Assembly (NCBI GenBank): GCA_964472295.1
Contig: CAYYJQ010000001.1
Coordinates: forward strand, 92,546-156,545
Origin: JAJRZX01 sp964472295
Lineage (GTDB): Bacteria; Desulfobacterota; GWC2-55-46; JADFVP01
DNA length: 64,000 nucleotides
Reading direction: 5' to 3'
Both the position numbers and the translations under genes were made by a program. This document shows, piece by piece, positions 34,953 to 43,645 of the stretch (its first letter is position 1; each line of letters opens with the position of its first letter). The notes beneath the pieces were generated by a model. It was not told where the DNA came from, did not search any database, and saw only the letters and a program-made list of their open reading frames with translations.

Positions 34953-35873
34953 TTAAAAGAGGAACTTTCTCTTTTTCTTCTTCTTATTCTTCTCTTTTTT
35001 CTTCTTTTCTTCTTCCAGTTTTTTCAGCCGCTCTTTTTCGGCCTTTTCCTTCTTCACATCCTCACCGGTAATCCAGTCCGGTACTTTTACCTCCTGTGAG
35101 TGGCAACGATAGCAATCCTCAAGGGGGAAGGCCACCTTTCCGTGGCAGGCCCCGCAGTACTCCCCTTTTATTATCTTCATCATATCCATGCCCAGGTTGC
35201 CGCCCTTTTTGGGCTTAAAGCGTCCGGGGTGGCAGGACTTGCAGTCAAGGACCTCGGTATGGGACTTATGGGGGAAGAGCACATCTGGCGGGCCCGGTGC
35301 AAAGCGCGAGGATGGTATGACAATGTCTTTATCAAGGGCCTTGAGTTTACCTGTACCGTCAACGGATGCCACTGGTTTTATCTTTTTATCATGGAGCGCC
35401 CTGACCCAGTTTATTTTGTTCCCAAAATCATCTGGGGGCATATCCTTCATTGCGAACTCGAACCTGGAGTTCTCAGGGACTTCCTTGCCGTAGGAATGAC
35501 AGCGCAGGCACTTGTCGGCGCCAAAGACGTCCTCGCCGTTGTGACAGGCCCCGCACTTCTTCCCGGTCTCTATGTCGGCCTGTGTGACAGTGGTCTGGCC
35601 GGCCTTCCAGGCAAAGCCAAGGTCTGTGTGGCAGACATTGCATGTATAATACCTTCTGTGCGTCCAGTGCGTAAAGACCACCGGTGCGACCCCGGCGTCC
35701 GCGGCCGTATTGTTCTTCATTACAATGGAGCCGTACCATGAAGGCGGGGCCACCTTGTGATACCCCTTGCCCGGGGGTGTCCTTACTCCCTGGGCTACCG
35801 CAGGCCTCTTCGGCATTACTGCGAAGAAGGCAAAAACAAGGACCAATATGATAAACAAACGCAGGGACTTCAC
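34953..35873 (-). CDS. Hexaheme cytochrome made of two c7-like triheme domains
   Basis: 306 residues with a Sec signal (MKSLRLFIILVLVFAFFAV). Six CXXCH motifs fall into two groups of three: CNVCH, CGACH, CLRCH after VFTHWTHRRYYT, and CKSCH, CGACH, CYRCH after LFPHKSHTEVLD. Each group begins with the His pair typical of bis-His cytochrome c7/c3 domains. The C-terminal ~40 residues are almost only Lys and Glu (KKEKNKKKKKRKFLF at the end), an unusual charged tail that might bind another protein, membrane or a mineral/solvent phase. The GTG start has GGAGG ten bases upstream. Last gene of the multiheme cluster; likely periplasmic electron carrier. Confidence 0.9.
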   Translation of the reverse strand: MKSLRLFIILVLVFAFFAVMPKRPAVAQGVRTPPGKGYHKVAPPSWYGSIVMKNNTAADAGVAPVVFTHWTHRRYYTCNVCHTDLGFAWKAGQTTVTQADIETGKKCGACHNGEDVFGADKCLRCHSYGKEVPENSRFEFAMKDMPPDDFGNKINWVRALHDKKIKPVASVDGTGKLKALDKDIVIPSSRFAPGPPDVLFPHKSHTEVLDCKSCHPGRFKPKKGGNLGMDMMKIIKGEYCGACHGKVAFPLEDCYRCHSQEVKVPDWITGEDVKKEKAEKERLKKLEEEKKKKEKNKKKKKRKFLF

Positions 35874-35904
35874 TCTGAAAAGACCTCCAGTAGAGATGAT
35901 TTTA

Positions 35905-36318
35905 TCAGTACCCCCTGTGACATGCCGAGCAGAGTTTCAGATAATCCGTCCTCAACATGTTGGGGTAGCCTGAGCGGTTATGATTGTCATGACAGGTATA
36001 ACACACCATCTTGCCGTCAAGGCTTAATGGCATGAGCCTTGTTATGTTTATCCCCGGACGCTTGCCTATGGGGTGCTTTGCCACGGGGTGATTGCCAAGG
36101 TAACCCTCATGACACCTTGTGCATATTGTAACAGTATCGAACTTGAGGTCAGGCACGGCGCTTTTGTGACAGGATGCGCAGGCCTCCTTGTCTGAATAAT
36201 CATGGGGGTTTTTCCCTCCTTTGGCCCAGGCCCTTCCCGAGACAAAGGGTCCTGCCGAAAGAGTAAAGGCAAGGACCATAATAAACGCGACGCCGTATGA
36301 GTTTAGCCTCATGAACAT
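35905..36318 (-). CDS. Tetraheme cytochrome c, small secreted
   Basis: 137 residues from the ATG at 36318, which has GGGGGG seven bases upstream; the frame extends to 36459 into the upstream gene. A signal peptide (YGVAFIMVLAFTLSAGPFVSG) is followed by four CXXCH motifs: CASCH, CTRCH, CYTCH and CSACH, the last one close to the C-terminus. Spare His (NHPVAKHPIG, HNRSGY) can act as distal ligands. It lies between the 11-heme and the 6-heme genes on the same strand, with the next start 30 bases downstream, so it is part of the same electron-transfer operon. Confidence 0.88.
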   Translation of the reverse strand: MFMRLNSYGVAFIMVLAFTLSAGPFVSGRAWAKGGKNPHDYSDKEACASCHKSAVPDLKFDTVTICTRCHEGYLGNHPVAKHPIGKRPGINITRLMPLSLDGKMVCYTCHDNHNRSGYPNMLRTDYLKLCSACHRGY

Positions 36319-36428
36319 GGAAAAGCCCCCCTTAGCCGACGCCACGCCCGGCCCCCTTAAGCGGTCAAGCGTCGCGGTCCTAACGCAAGTCCTATTCAAG
36401 GTAGTATGAAAAATCAGCCCATCTTTGA

Positions 36429-38633
36429 TTAATTGGAGCAGTCGGCAACGGTGTTGCAACTATATGTTGCCGTGACACCGCTCAATATATTGGTAAAGTT
36501 ATGCTTGCAGACCCTGTCTGTAAGCGTATTTACTGTCCTGAAGTAGAGCTGCGCCCCTGTAGTCGTTGTCGCGGGCACATAGGACTCGATACAGGCCCCG
36601 TTCATGAGCCTGAACCCAAGGGGGCTCGAACCAGGCACAGAGCCCGCCGGTGCGTCGCTACCGTGAATCCCCTTCATCATATTGTTGACCGTATCGTAGC
36701 TTCCGCCATGGCAGGTAAGGCAGAGGTTGCCAAATCGGTTGCTGTCATTACCAAGACCGACTCCAGTCTGATAAAAAGGCGAGTTAACGCCAAGACCATC
36801 CACGGGGTGCGGGACCCTTGAGAAGTTGGCGTTGGGGCCCACGTAGCCCTCGTCACCGTAGACATCGCGCCTGTGGCAATTATAGCAGAAGTTCTGGATA
36901 GAGCCCACGCCCCGCTCGTTGTTCCTGAGGACCCACTTGTTGTTGGAGGCATGAGGCCCCTGAGGGTCAGAGGCCGAGTCCGGGCCGTGACAATCCGTAC
37001 AGGTCATGGTGGACTCATGGGTTACGTTGAAAAACCCTGTCCTGGTTCCTACTCCGGAAAAGTCTATGTAGGTGAAGGTATTTGTCAGCCCCAGTCCATT
37101 GGCCGGCCAGTTGGGGTTGGCCGTTGGCAGGGGCCTGTTCTTTCCCAAGCCGAATACAGGGTGAAAGCCCTCGTTATTGATATTAAAGTCTTCCGTGGGG
37201 TCTGACTCGCGCACAATACTTCCGTCGGCATTGCCCGATGGAACGTCTGGAGGCATGATACCATAGGCGTAATAGGAATGACACTTAAGGCAGAGATAGC
37301 CCTCGAGATTATCACCGCCCGGCGTGGTAGAGGTAAAATCAACTACCTGGTAGATGAGGGCCGGACCGGATAGCGGCCACGTTGTTGGCTTAACTCCCCA
37401 TGAACCAAGGAGATTGGGGGCTATGATATTGCCGTTAAGGCCTCCTATGGTGTGGTTGCCGGCCTCGGCCCCATGAGGGTTGTGGCAATCCACGCACTCG
37501 GCGTGTCTGTTGGTTCCGAGGTTTGTCGCGGTCTCGCGTACAGGATCGCCAGAGAAGCCCCTTGAAGGTATATGGGCCCCGCTTACACCCTTTACATCAT
37601 GCTTTGAGAGCCTTATGAACATGGAGTCAATATCTTTTGAGGCTACGTTACCGTTGTGGCAGTTAAGACACGTCCATTCCTCGTCCTCAATGAGGCCGCT
37701 AAGGGGGTTCGTGCCCTTCAAGAGGCTTTTTCCGGCCATGCCTCCGTGGCCGCGGTGACAGGCAAGACAGCTCTGTATCTGTGGCGTGTCATCTGTAAAG
37801 CCCGCGCTGCCCATGTCAAGGTGATAGGGGTTCTCGCCGGACTGGTTCCATGTGGCCACGGAATCCCTGTGAACAGAGGGGTTGGTGTTCCAGTACCTCT
37901 TGTCATGACAGGCCTCGCAGAGGACGCCGTTCTCAAGGCTCGTCACCATGAAGGACGGGTATATGGTACCGTGCGGGTCGTGACAGCTCGTGCACTGGAC
38001 CATGTTGTTCTTGTCGAGTTTTACCTCGGCGGGAAGCGACGTTGATGGTTTAATCTCCACGTTTGCCGGATAGGAGAGGGCGTAGTCAAAAGAAAGGGGG
38101 TGGTCATCCCGGAGGTCCGTGCCTATGAAGGCCGTAGATGCGGAGGTAAGCTTTCCGGCTGTCACGCCAGGGCCCGTAACAGGCAACGTGGTAGGCCCTG
38201 TTACTCCTGTCAGGTTCAGAATAGAGCCTATGGCAATGGTTCCGTCATGACAGGAAAGACAGAGCTTCGACGACCCCGTGGGCTGTCCCATGGTGGCCAC
38301 CACTGTATCGCTCTGATATATGTTGTATGTCGCCCCGGAGTCGGCCCTGTTCCATAGTGGCCCGGAGGGGTTGGCGTTATGAGGCGCGTGACAGAAGACA
38401 CAGATCTTTGTCGTGGTTACGGTCTTCACGGCAGCAGATGAGAATACGCTGAAGTTGTGTTTTGTCGCGGCCACAGTGGCAAGGGCTCTTGGCGCCCCAA
38501 GGCCCAATAATGAGAGAGCGAAGACCAGGAGAACCGCAGACCTGACCATAACACGCGCCCTTGAACGCGCCCCCTTGAATCCCAAAGCAGGCAACACGCA
38601 GAGAAGGGGTGCCACTTTTGCCCGGCTTTTCAT
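36429..38633 (-). CDS. Undecaheme cytochrome c with doubled-CXXCH motifs
   Basis: About 734 residues with eleven heme motifs in order: CVFCH, CLSCH, CTSCH, CEACH, CLACH, CLNCH, CVDCH, CLKCH, CTDCH, CYNCH and CLTCH. Several are the doubled form CxxCHxPH (CVFCHAPHN, CTSCHDPHG, CVDCHNPHG). The hydrophobic signal (VLLVFALSLLGLGAPRALA) lies about 30-50 residues in, so the ATG at 38633 leaves a long basic n-region; an ATG at 38549 would give a normal signal. The C-terminus has three non-heme Cys (VCKHNF, SCNTVADC) that may form disulfides. Long loops rich in Gly/Asn suggest an exposed or extracellular protein. Likely a terminal or bridging electron conduit. Confidence 0.92.
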   Translation of the reverse strand: MKSRAKVAPLLCVLPALGFKGARSRARVMVRSAVLLVFALSLLGLGAPRALATVAATKHNFSVFSSAAVKTVTTTKICVFCHAPHNANPSGPLWNRADSGATYNIYQSDTVVATMGQPTGSSKLCLSCHDGTIAIGSILNLTGVTGPTTLPVTGPGVTAGKLTSASTAFIGTDLRDDHPLSFDYALSYPANVEIKPSTSLPAEVKLDKNNMVQCTSCHDPHGTIYPSFMVTSLENGVLCEACHDKRYWNTNPSVHRDSVATWNQSGENPYHLDMGSAGFTDDTPQIQSCLACHRGHGGMAGKSLLKGTNPLSGLIEDEEWTCLNCHNGNVASKDIDSMFIRLSKHDVKGVSGAHIPSRGFSGDPVRETATNLGTNRHAECVDCHNPHGAEAGNHTIGGLNGNIIAPNLLGSWGVKPTTWPLSGPALIYQVVDFTSTTPGGDNLEGYLCLKCHSYYAYGIMPPDVPSGNADGSIVRESDPTEDFNINNEGFHPVFGLGKNRPLPTANPNWPANGLGLTNTFTYIDFSGVGTRTGFFNVTHESTMTCTDCHGPDSASDPQGPHASNNKWVLRNNERGVGSIQNFCYNCHRRDVYGDEGYVGPNANFSRVPHPVDGLGVNSPFYQTGVGLGNDSNRFGNLCLTCHGGSYDTVNNMMKGIHGSDAPAGSVPGSSPLGFRLMNGACIESYVPATTTTGAQLYFRTVNTLTDRVCKHNFTNILSGVTATYSCNTVADCSN

Positions 38634-38695
38634 GAAATCGCTCACTCTCAAGTCAACCTCCAATCAAGGACCGCCTGCCGCCTGCCTGATAAAAA

Positions 38696-38898
38696 GGCCG
38701 GGGCCCTTTACAAGCCTCCTGCCCACTGCCTGGCTAAAGGTTCCGGGGCTGTTTCATGCCCACCGCACCCTGCTTTCATAATAGTACCGGGGCAACTTCA
38801 TGCCCCCTGCACCCTGCTTTCACAATGGTGCCGGGGCTGTTTCATACCCACCGCGCCCTGCTTTCACAATGGTGCCGGGACAACTTCATGCCCCCTGC
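38696..38898. repeat. 44-bp tandem repeats, alternating two variants
   Basis: Clean units at 38739-38782, 38783-38826 and 38827-38870, a partial fourth to about 38898 and a degenerate one from 38696. Units share GCCGGGG....TTCAT.CCC.C.GC.CCCTGCTTTCA. Units 1 and 3 have CTGTTTCAT, units 2 and 4 have CAACTTCAT, so the real period is 88 bp. They fill the spacer between the NHL protein gene and the 11-heme cytochrome gene. Confidence 0.85.
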
Positions 38899-38911
38899 CA
38901 CTTACGAGGGT

Positions 38912-40048
38912 CTAACCATGCTGACGGGCATCACCTGTGCCGCCGCCAAGATACTCGAAGACCTCTATCCTCCTGTTATAGGGGTCGGCCACGTAAATAT
39001 TGTCAGCCCTGTCTATGAAGACTCCGCCGGGCATCCAGAACATTCCTGGCCCAGCGCCGAGTTTGCCGAAGTTAAGGAGGAAGGCGCCCTTTCTCGAAAA
39101 AATCTGAACAGTATCGAATATTGCGTCGGCCACATATATATTGCCCTCAGAGTCCACTGCCACACCCTTTGGCCTTCCGAAGTCTCCGCTTCCGTCACCG
39201 TGCTGGCCGAAACTCGTCTCATATCTGCCGTTCATGTCAAATATCTGCACCCTGTAGTTCATGGAGTCAGTGACGTATATATCTCCCCTTCCGTCCACGA
39301 AGATGTCTGTCGGGTAGTTGAACTGCCCGGGGTTAGAGCCTATGCCCCCGAAGGTCTTTATGAGCTCACCGTCAAGGTTGAATATCATCACCTTGTGCTC
39401 GCCTGTATCAACGACATAAAGCCGTTTTCTCGGAACATCAAGGGCGATGCCCGTGGGCCGGGCGCCGCCATCAAGGGAACGTATCAACCGGCCCTTGGGA
39501 TTGAAAATATAGATCTTCCTCGCCGTGGAATCGCTTACGTATATATTATTCTTACTATCCGTGGCCACGCCTATGGGAGAAGAGAGGGAGTCCTTGCCCG
39601 CCCGGTCTATATAGGTGTACTTCTTTTTCTTCCTGTCGTAGATGTGAACCCGCTTGTAAGCGGTGTCGGCCACGATAATCCTGCCCATGGTGTCGACAGT
39701 TATGCCGTAGGGCTTTACCATGGACCTCTTGTCCCCGCCAAGGAGGACATCCACGAGCTTTTTGAAGAGACCTTTTTTTATTCCAACATCTTCGGGCCTT
39801 GCCAGCGAGAGGTCATAGGACACACGCGCCGGGGCAGGTGGTGATGGCCAGATAAGCGGCTTGTGCTTAAAGTCCTTAGACTGCTGGGAGGTGACATCAG
39901 GTGAGCCGCAGCCAAGGGCCGCGAAGAGGAAGACAAAGAGGAGGAGACCAAGGCAAAAGATGCCCCTTGCCCTGCCCTGCTCCTTACCAGGCAGGCGGCC
40001 ATGTACTTCACAAGTGTCCCTGGTCATTATCTTGAAGGTCATAGCCAC
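38912..40048 (-). CDS. NHL-repeat beta-propeller lipoprotein
   Basis: About 378 residues. A lipobox (LFAALGC) follows a hydrophobic stretch after a long basic n-region. The mature protein has about six NHL repeats, for example YGITVDTMGRIIVADTAYKR, GVATDSKNNIYVSDSTARK, DIFVDGRGDIYVTDSMNYR and GVFIDRADNIYVADPYNRR, which should close into a beta-propeller. Such propellers often accompany multiheme cytochromes in metal- or electrode-reducing bacteria, perhaps for assembly or docking; that role is inferred. GTG at 40048 and ATG at 40042 are both possible starts. It lies between the 4-heme and 11-heme genes. Confidence 0.88.
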   Translation of the reverse strand: MAMTFKIMTRDTCEVHGRLPGKEQGRARGIFCLGLLLFVFLFAALGCGSPDVTSQQSKDFKHKPLIWPSPPAPARVSYDLSLARPEDVGIKKGLFKKLVDVLLGGDKRSMVKPYGITVDTMGRIIVADTAYKRVHIYDRKKKKYTYIDRAGKDSLSSPIGVATDSKNNIYVSDSTARKIYIFNPKGRLIRSLDGGARPTGIALDVPRKRLYVVDTGEHKVMIFNLDGELIKTFGGIGSNPGQFNYPTDIFVDGRGDIYVTDSMNYRVQIFDMNGRYETSFGQHGDGSGDFGRPKGVAVDSEGNIYVADAIFDTVQIFSRKGAFLLNFGKLGAGPGMFWMPGGVFIDRADNIYVADPYNRRIEVFEYLGGGTGDARQHG

Positions 40049-40067
40049 ACCATATCAATATCCGGGT

Positions 40068-40667
40068 CTATTTTCTGTGACAATACTGACAAATATCGAG
40101 CCCCTCGCTCCTCAAGAGGACCTCCTGGTCCGCCCCCCAGTTCGCCCTGCCATAGAGGAGCCCCCTCTCGTGGGGGTTGTGGCACGTCGCGCAAAAAATT
40201 TTCTTGGTCGCCGGGTCAAGCGGTATGAGGACAGGGACCTCTTTTTTCTCGAGCCTCATGTTAAGATAAAGCCTTCTGGAGAGTGTGGTCAGGTGGCTTG
40301 GGGCCACAAAACCGCTCATCCGCGGCCCTACTCCCTCGACGCCAGGGTGTTTCTTTACCACATGGCATATGTAGCAATTCTTGTTTATGTCTTTTTTGAA
40401 GCGGAGTTCCCAGTTCACGGGTGATTTGAGATTCTCTGTATCAGGCATCTTCTTGTGGCAGATAAGGCACTTTGACCAGAGTATCTCGCCCTCGTCGTTA
40501 ATCTGCTCATGGGGATTCATGATGGATTTGCGCACGGCAAACCTGTCATAGGAGAGTTTTGGAGGGGCCTTTTTTTCCTTGGCATGAAGCGGTACGGCGC
40601 CCGCGAAAAAAAATAGAGAGAGGACGGCGAGACCCTTTAGCAACGCAAAGCGCGATTCTCGTATCAT
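40068..40667 (-). CDS. Tetraheme cytochrome c
   Basis: 199 residues from the ATG at 40667 (AAGGA ten bases upstream). Signal peptide LKGLAVLSLFFFAGAVPLHA, then a stretch of about 35 residues and four CXXCH motifs: CLICH, CYICH, CATCH and CQYCH. The third has the doubled pattern CATCHNPHERG. His in VKKHPG and FVAPSHL can supply distal ligands. The last motif is only two residues from the C-terminus (CHRK), a layout shared with the 4-heme and 7-heme neighbours, suggesting a common ancestor. Next to the NHL gene, 20 bases apart. Confidence 0.88.
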   Translation of the reverse strand: MIRESRFALLKGLAVLSLFFFAGAVPLHAKEKKAPPKLSYDRFAVRKSIMNPHEQINDEGEILWSKCLICHKKMPDTENLKSPVNWELRFKKDINKNCYICHVVKKHPGVEGVGPRMSGFVAPSHLTTLSRRLYLNMRLEKKEVPVLIPLDPATKKIFCATCHNPHERGLLYGRANWGADQEVLLRSEGLDICQYCHRK

Positions 40668-40760
40668 AATGACTCTATCCTTGATCATGGACGCGGTCAT
40701 CAATGGACCGTTGCCCGTAATAAATCTTTACACAAGATGAGGTTAAGAGACGATTAGAGG

Positions 40761-41912
40761 TCAGCGCCCAAAGGCGTAGACATAACCGTCCTTTGAGCCC
40801 ACAAAGAGCCTGCCTCCTGATATGGCCGGCGACGAGTGTATGCCCCCGCCGGTGGCATAACTCCAGCTTACCTCGCCAAGGATAATATCTATGGCGTAGA
40901 GGCGTCCATCCTCAGAGCCCACGAAGAGAAAGCCATTGGATGTTACGGCAGGGGTTGAATTAAGAGGCGCGGGGAGTTTGTAATCAGCCAGTTCCCTTCC
41001 ACGCTGCATGCCATAGGCCTTTATATGGCCGTCCGTGAATGCCACGTAGATCTTCTTGCCCGCCACCACGGGAGAGGCATAGGCAAGGGCCGCACCCGTC
41101 TTTTTCCTGAGGACGATCTTTCCGCTCTTTACATCAAAGCCCTGAAGCATCCTGCTTCCAAGGACAATATAAACCCTGCCGTCTTTTATAGTAGGACTCG
41201 AGTATATTGCCGAAAATGAGATAAATCCCCAGTTCCTGCCTCCGCTCTTTCCTGCCTGCGAGTAGACAAGACCATTCTTCCCGGCAAAAATTACGTTGCC
41301 GTCATAATAGACTGGAGAAGAGTATATGCCGCTGTACCTGTCATTGGCGAACATCTTCATTCGCCACTCCCTCTTGCCAGTACTGGCGTTAAGGGCGTAG
41401 ATGTGAAGGTCCGAGGAGCCGAAGAAGACCCTGCCGTCGCCGACTACGGGAGACGTCAGGATGGGCCCTTCTGTGGTAAAACTCCAGAGGAGTTTACCGT
41501 CAGAGGCCTTGAGGCAGTAGAACTTTCCGTCCTTTGAGCCAAAGTATACCCTGCCGTCGGCAACGGCCGGGATAGAGAGTATCTCGCCGCCAGTGGCAAA
41601 GCTCCAGAGTTTCTTTCCACTGGCCTCGTCAAGGGCGTAGAGTTTCTTGTCATAAGAGGCGACGAAGACCACACCTCCCGATACCACGGGTGAGGAGTAG
41701 ACCGGGCCATTGGTCTTGAACCTCCAGAGGACCTTTAGCGGCGGCCTCGGGGCCCTGGCGGCAAAGGAGGTATGCGAGCGGTCCTTCATGAACATGGGCC
41801 AATCGGCAAGAACCCCTGCCGGGAAAAGGGCGAGGAGAAATGAGCAGGCGATAAGGGATGAAAGGAACTTGGTTATATAAGCGACGCGGACTCTCGTTGA
41901 TCTCTGTCTCAT
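40761..41912 (-). CDS. PQQ-like (BamB-type) beta-propeller, secreted
   Basis: 383 residues with a signal peptide (ITKFLSSLIACSFLLALFPAGVLA). The mature part has about seven repeats of the type SSPVVSGGVVFVASYDKKLYALDEASGKKLW and SKDGKFYCLKASDGKLLWSF (each cited in part), with regular Gly-Trp docking motifs (KLLWSF, KREWRM, EVSWSY). The family includes BamB and PQQ enzymes; no catalytic PQQ residues are evident, so a scaffold role is likelier. It starts MRQRSTRVRVAYI right after the HAMP protein gene and precedes the 4-heme gene. Confidence 0.88.
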   Translation of the reverse strand: MRQRSTRVRVAYITKFLSSLIACSFLLALFPAGVLADWPMFMKDRSHTSFAARAPRPPLKVLWRFKTNGPVYSSPVVSGGVVFVASYDKKLYALDEASGKKLWSFATGGEILSIPAVADGRVYFGSKDGKFYCLKASDGKLLWSFTTEGPILTSPVVGDGRVFFGSSDLHIYALNASTGKREWRMKMFANDRYSGIYSSPVYYDGNVIFAGKNGLVYSQAGKSGGRNWGFISFSAIYSSPTIKDGRVYIVLGSRMLQGFDVKSGKIVLRKKTGAALAYASPVVAGKKIYVAFTDGHIKAYGMQRGRELADYKLPAPLNSTPAVTSNGFLFVGSEDGRLYAIDIILGEVSWSYATGGGIHSSPAISGGRLFVGSKDGYVYAFGR

Positions 41913-41918
41913 AAAGTA

Positions 41919-42524
41919 TTATACCCTGAATTTTGATAACTCATCTATGGCTTCATCGCTTGCGATGGCCATCACCGTAAGCCTCTGCCTGAGGGTATCC
42001 ACCTTCAATGCGCTTCCAGGGGCCTCCATGGAACGGCTTATCTCCCCCATGCTTTGCTCAATGCCTCGGGAGAGGTCTTTTATGACGGCGAATCTAGCGC
42101 CGAAGACTGCCATTGCCATGTTAAAGGACTCCCGCACATCAGAGAGGCCCCTTGCGCCGGACTCAACACGCGCGGTGAAGTCGCCGTCCCCGGCCTTTTT
42201 CATGGCGCTCAGGTAAGGCGCGAGACCTGCCTCGAGACGCCTTACGAGAAAAAACGCCAGGACAAGGCCTCCAAGGGCGATAAAGAAGGCGCTCGCTATG
42301 GAGAGCTTCCATATTACAGGCCAGATTATATCCAAGGTGGAATTGGCCTGCAAGTGAATTTTATATAGCCTCGCATCGAGCGTCCTGTCAATGAGAAAAT
42401 AGGATGCCGTAAAGTCCAGGAGGAGTCCCAGCCCGACTATTACTGCAAGGCCTATAACAAAACCTCCCTGAAGCCCTCTGGAGATAAAATACCTTCTCCT
42501 TCTCATTCCCGGGAATAGACCCAT
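41919..42524 (-). CDS. Two-helix membrane protein with HAMP-like domain, no output domain
   Basis: 201 residues: a short basic N-terminus, membrane helices at about 20-43 (GFVIGLAVIVGLGLLLDFTA) and 70-95, with a short periplasmic loop of about 25 residues, then a HAMP-like segment (YLSAMKKAGDGDFTARVESG) and a helical tail. There is no kinase, cyclase or methyl-accepting region, so the protein ends where a receptor would normally continue. A similar protein is encoded at 43646, also beside cytochrome genes. It could pass a redox or membrane signal to a separate partner. GAGG lies six bases before the ATG. Confidence 0.75.
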   Translation of the reverse strand: MGLFPGMRRRRYFISRGLQGGFVIGLAVIVGLGLLLDFTASYFLIDRTLDARLYKIHLQANSTLDIIWPVIWKLSIASAFFIALGGLVLAFFLVRRLEAGLAPYLSAMKKAGDGDFTARVESGARGLSDVRESFNMAMAVFGARFAVIKDLSRGIEQSMGEISRSMEAPGSALKVDTLRQRLTVMAIASDEAIDELSKFRV

Positions 42525-42585
42525 TTCGCACCTCGCATATTATCATAAGGTAAGATTCATTTCAACTACGTCCATAGGTCTGCGC

Positions 42586-43593
42586 TTACTTGACATGACA
42601 GGCAAGGCAGAGGTTGCTCCCGTAATTATTCATGACCAGTTCCGCGTGCCCCCTCGCGTAGGGGCTGTGACAGGTACCGCAACCTACGCGCCCGCCAAAG
42701 AGCTTTATCTGAGGAGGAAGGTCCTTAAGGGGCCTGTAGGCCCCATGATACTTTCTCCTTGCCTCAAAATAGGATACGCCCACAGGGTGAGTGAGGCCCG
42801 TGGTGTTGCTGTGCTGGCTCCTGAAGAGATCAAAGTTCGAGACCGTGGACTCGGAGCCAAAGGTAGCGTCATGGCAACTCATGCACTTTATGCTCACCTC
42901 GTCAAGGCGCACCGCACCTCTGTTTCCCCGGCCATAGGCGATCTTTACCACGCTGCCCATATGGGCGCTCACTCCCGATACGCTGTGCATGTTCTCATCA
43001 AGGCCGCTGTGGCAGAGCACGCAGAACCCCTGTCCTCTGGCCCTTGTCCGCAGATGAGCGGAACCAAACCCTGTCTTATGCGCACGGTGGCAGGTTACGC
43101 AGGTTACCATGCCGCGCCAGTCAAGGGGGAGATACCCAGGTATGTCCCTCGTGGGCCTTACATCAACGGGGTGCGTGAGGCCGTCCTCCTGGTTATGACA
43201 CTTGCCGCAGAGCACAGTAACGTCTTTACGGAGCGTTGGTCTTCTCTCCCCTGGCGACGGAATCTTTATGTGGCAGCCAAGGCACTTGCCCCTGAAGTCA
43301 TGGTAACTCCCCCCCCTGCCGCCCCCCCGGGGTATCGAGGCCCGCCTGACCTGCCCAAGGGGCTCCACGTACATATCCAGGGGCGCGTCGCCGCCCCGCC
43401 CCTCCCGCCCCCCGCGCGCCCCATCAGCACCTTCCGGCCCCTGCGCCCACTGCGTCTCTTCGGCTTCCTCGCCTGTAATCACCCACCTGCCCCATTGACG
43501 AAGCCTCTCCCACCGCCCCCCGGAGGCAAAAGAAGAGGAAGAGGCGATAATGACGATAATAAGGAAAGAGAGGAGGAGGCATATCTTCTTCAC
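42586..43593 (-). CDS. Heptaheme cytochrome c
   Basis: 335 residues from a GTG at 43593 (VKKICLLLSFLIIVIIASSSSFASGG is the signal, cited in part). Seven heme motifs: CLGCH, CGKCH, CVTCH, CVLCH, CMSCH, CGTCH and CLACH, the last at the extreme C-terminus. Between the signal and the first heme lies a Gly/Arg-rich low-complexity stretch of about 60 residues (DGARGGREGRGGDAP), probably disordered. Repeated LTHPV segments (DGLTHPVDV, TGLTHPVGV) could supply distal His ligands. The open frame extends to 43653 inside the upstream gene, but that region has no signal-like start. It lies between two HAMP protein genes. Confidence 0.9.
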   Translation of the reverse strand: MKKICLLLSFLIIVIIASSSSFASGGRWERLRQWGRWVITGEEAEETQWAQGPEGADGARGGREGRGGDAPLDMYVEPLGQVRRASIPRGGGRGGSYHDFRGKCLGCHIKIPSPGERRPTLRKDVTVLCGKCHNQEDGLTHPVDVRPTRDIPGYLPLDWRGMVTCVTCHRAHKTGFGSAHLRTRARGQGFCVLCHSGLDENMHSVSGVSAHMGSVVKIAYGRGNRGAVRLDEVSIKCMSCHDATFGSESTVSNFDLFRSQHSNTTGLTHPVGVSYFEARRKYHGAYRPLKDLPPQIKLFGGRVGCGTCHSPYARGHAELVMNNYGSNLCLACHVK

Positions 43594-43645
43594 CTGTTTC
43601 TTTTCACTCCAGGTCAAGGATAAGCGCAGGGCCCGGCCAGGTCCT

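Noticed and set aside
38696..38898. CRISPR-like array
   Set aside because: The 44-bp units are directly adjacent, without unique spacers, and no cas genes are present anywhere in the window.
38756..39844. 362-codon plus-strand frame
   Set aside because: Antisense to the NHL lipoprotein gene, and its beginning is the 44-bp repeat array.
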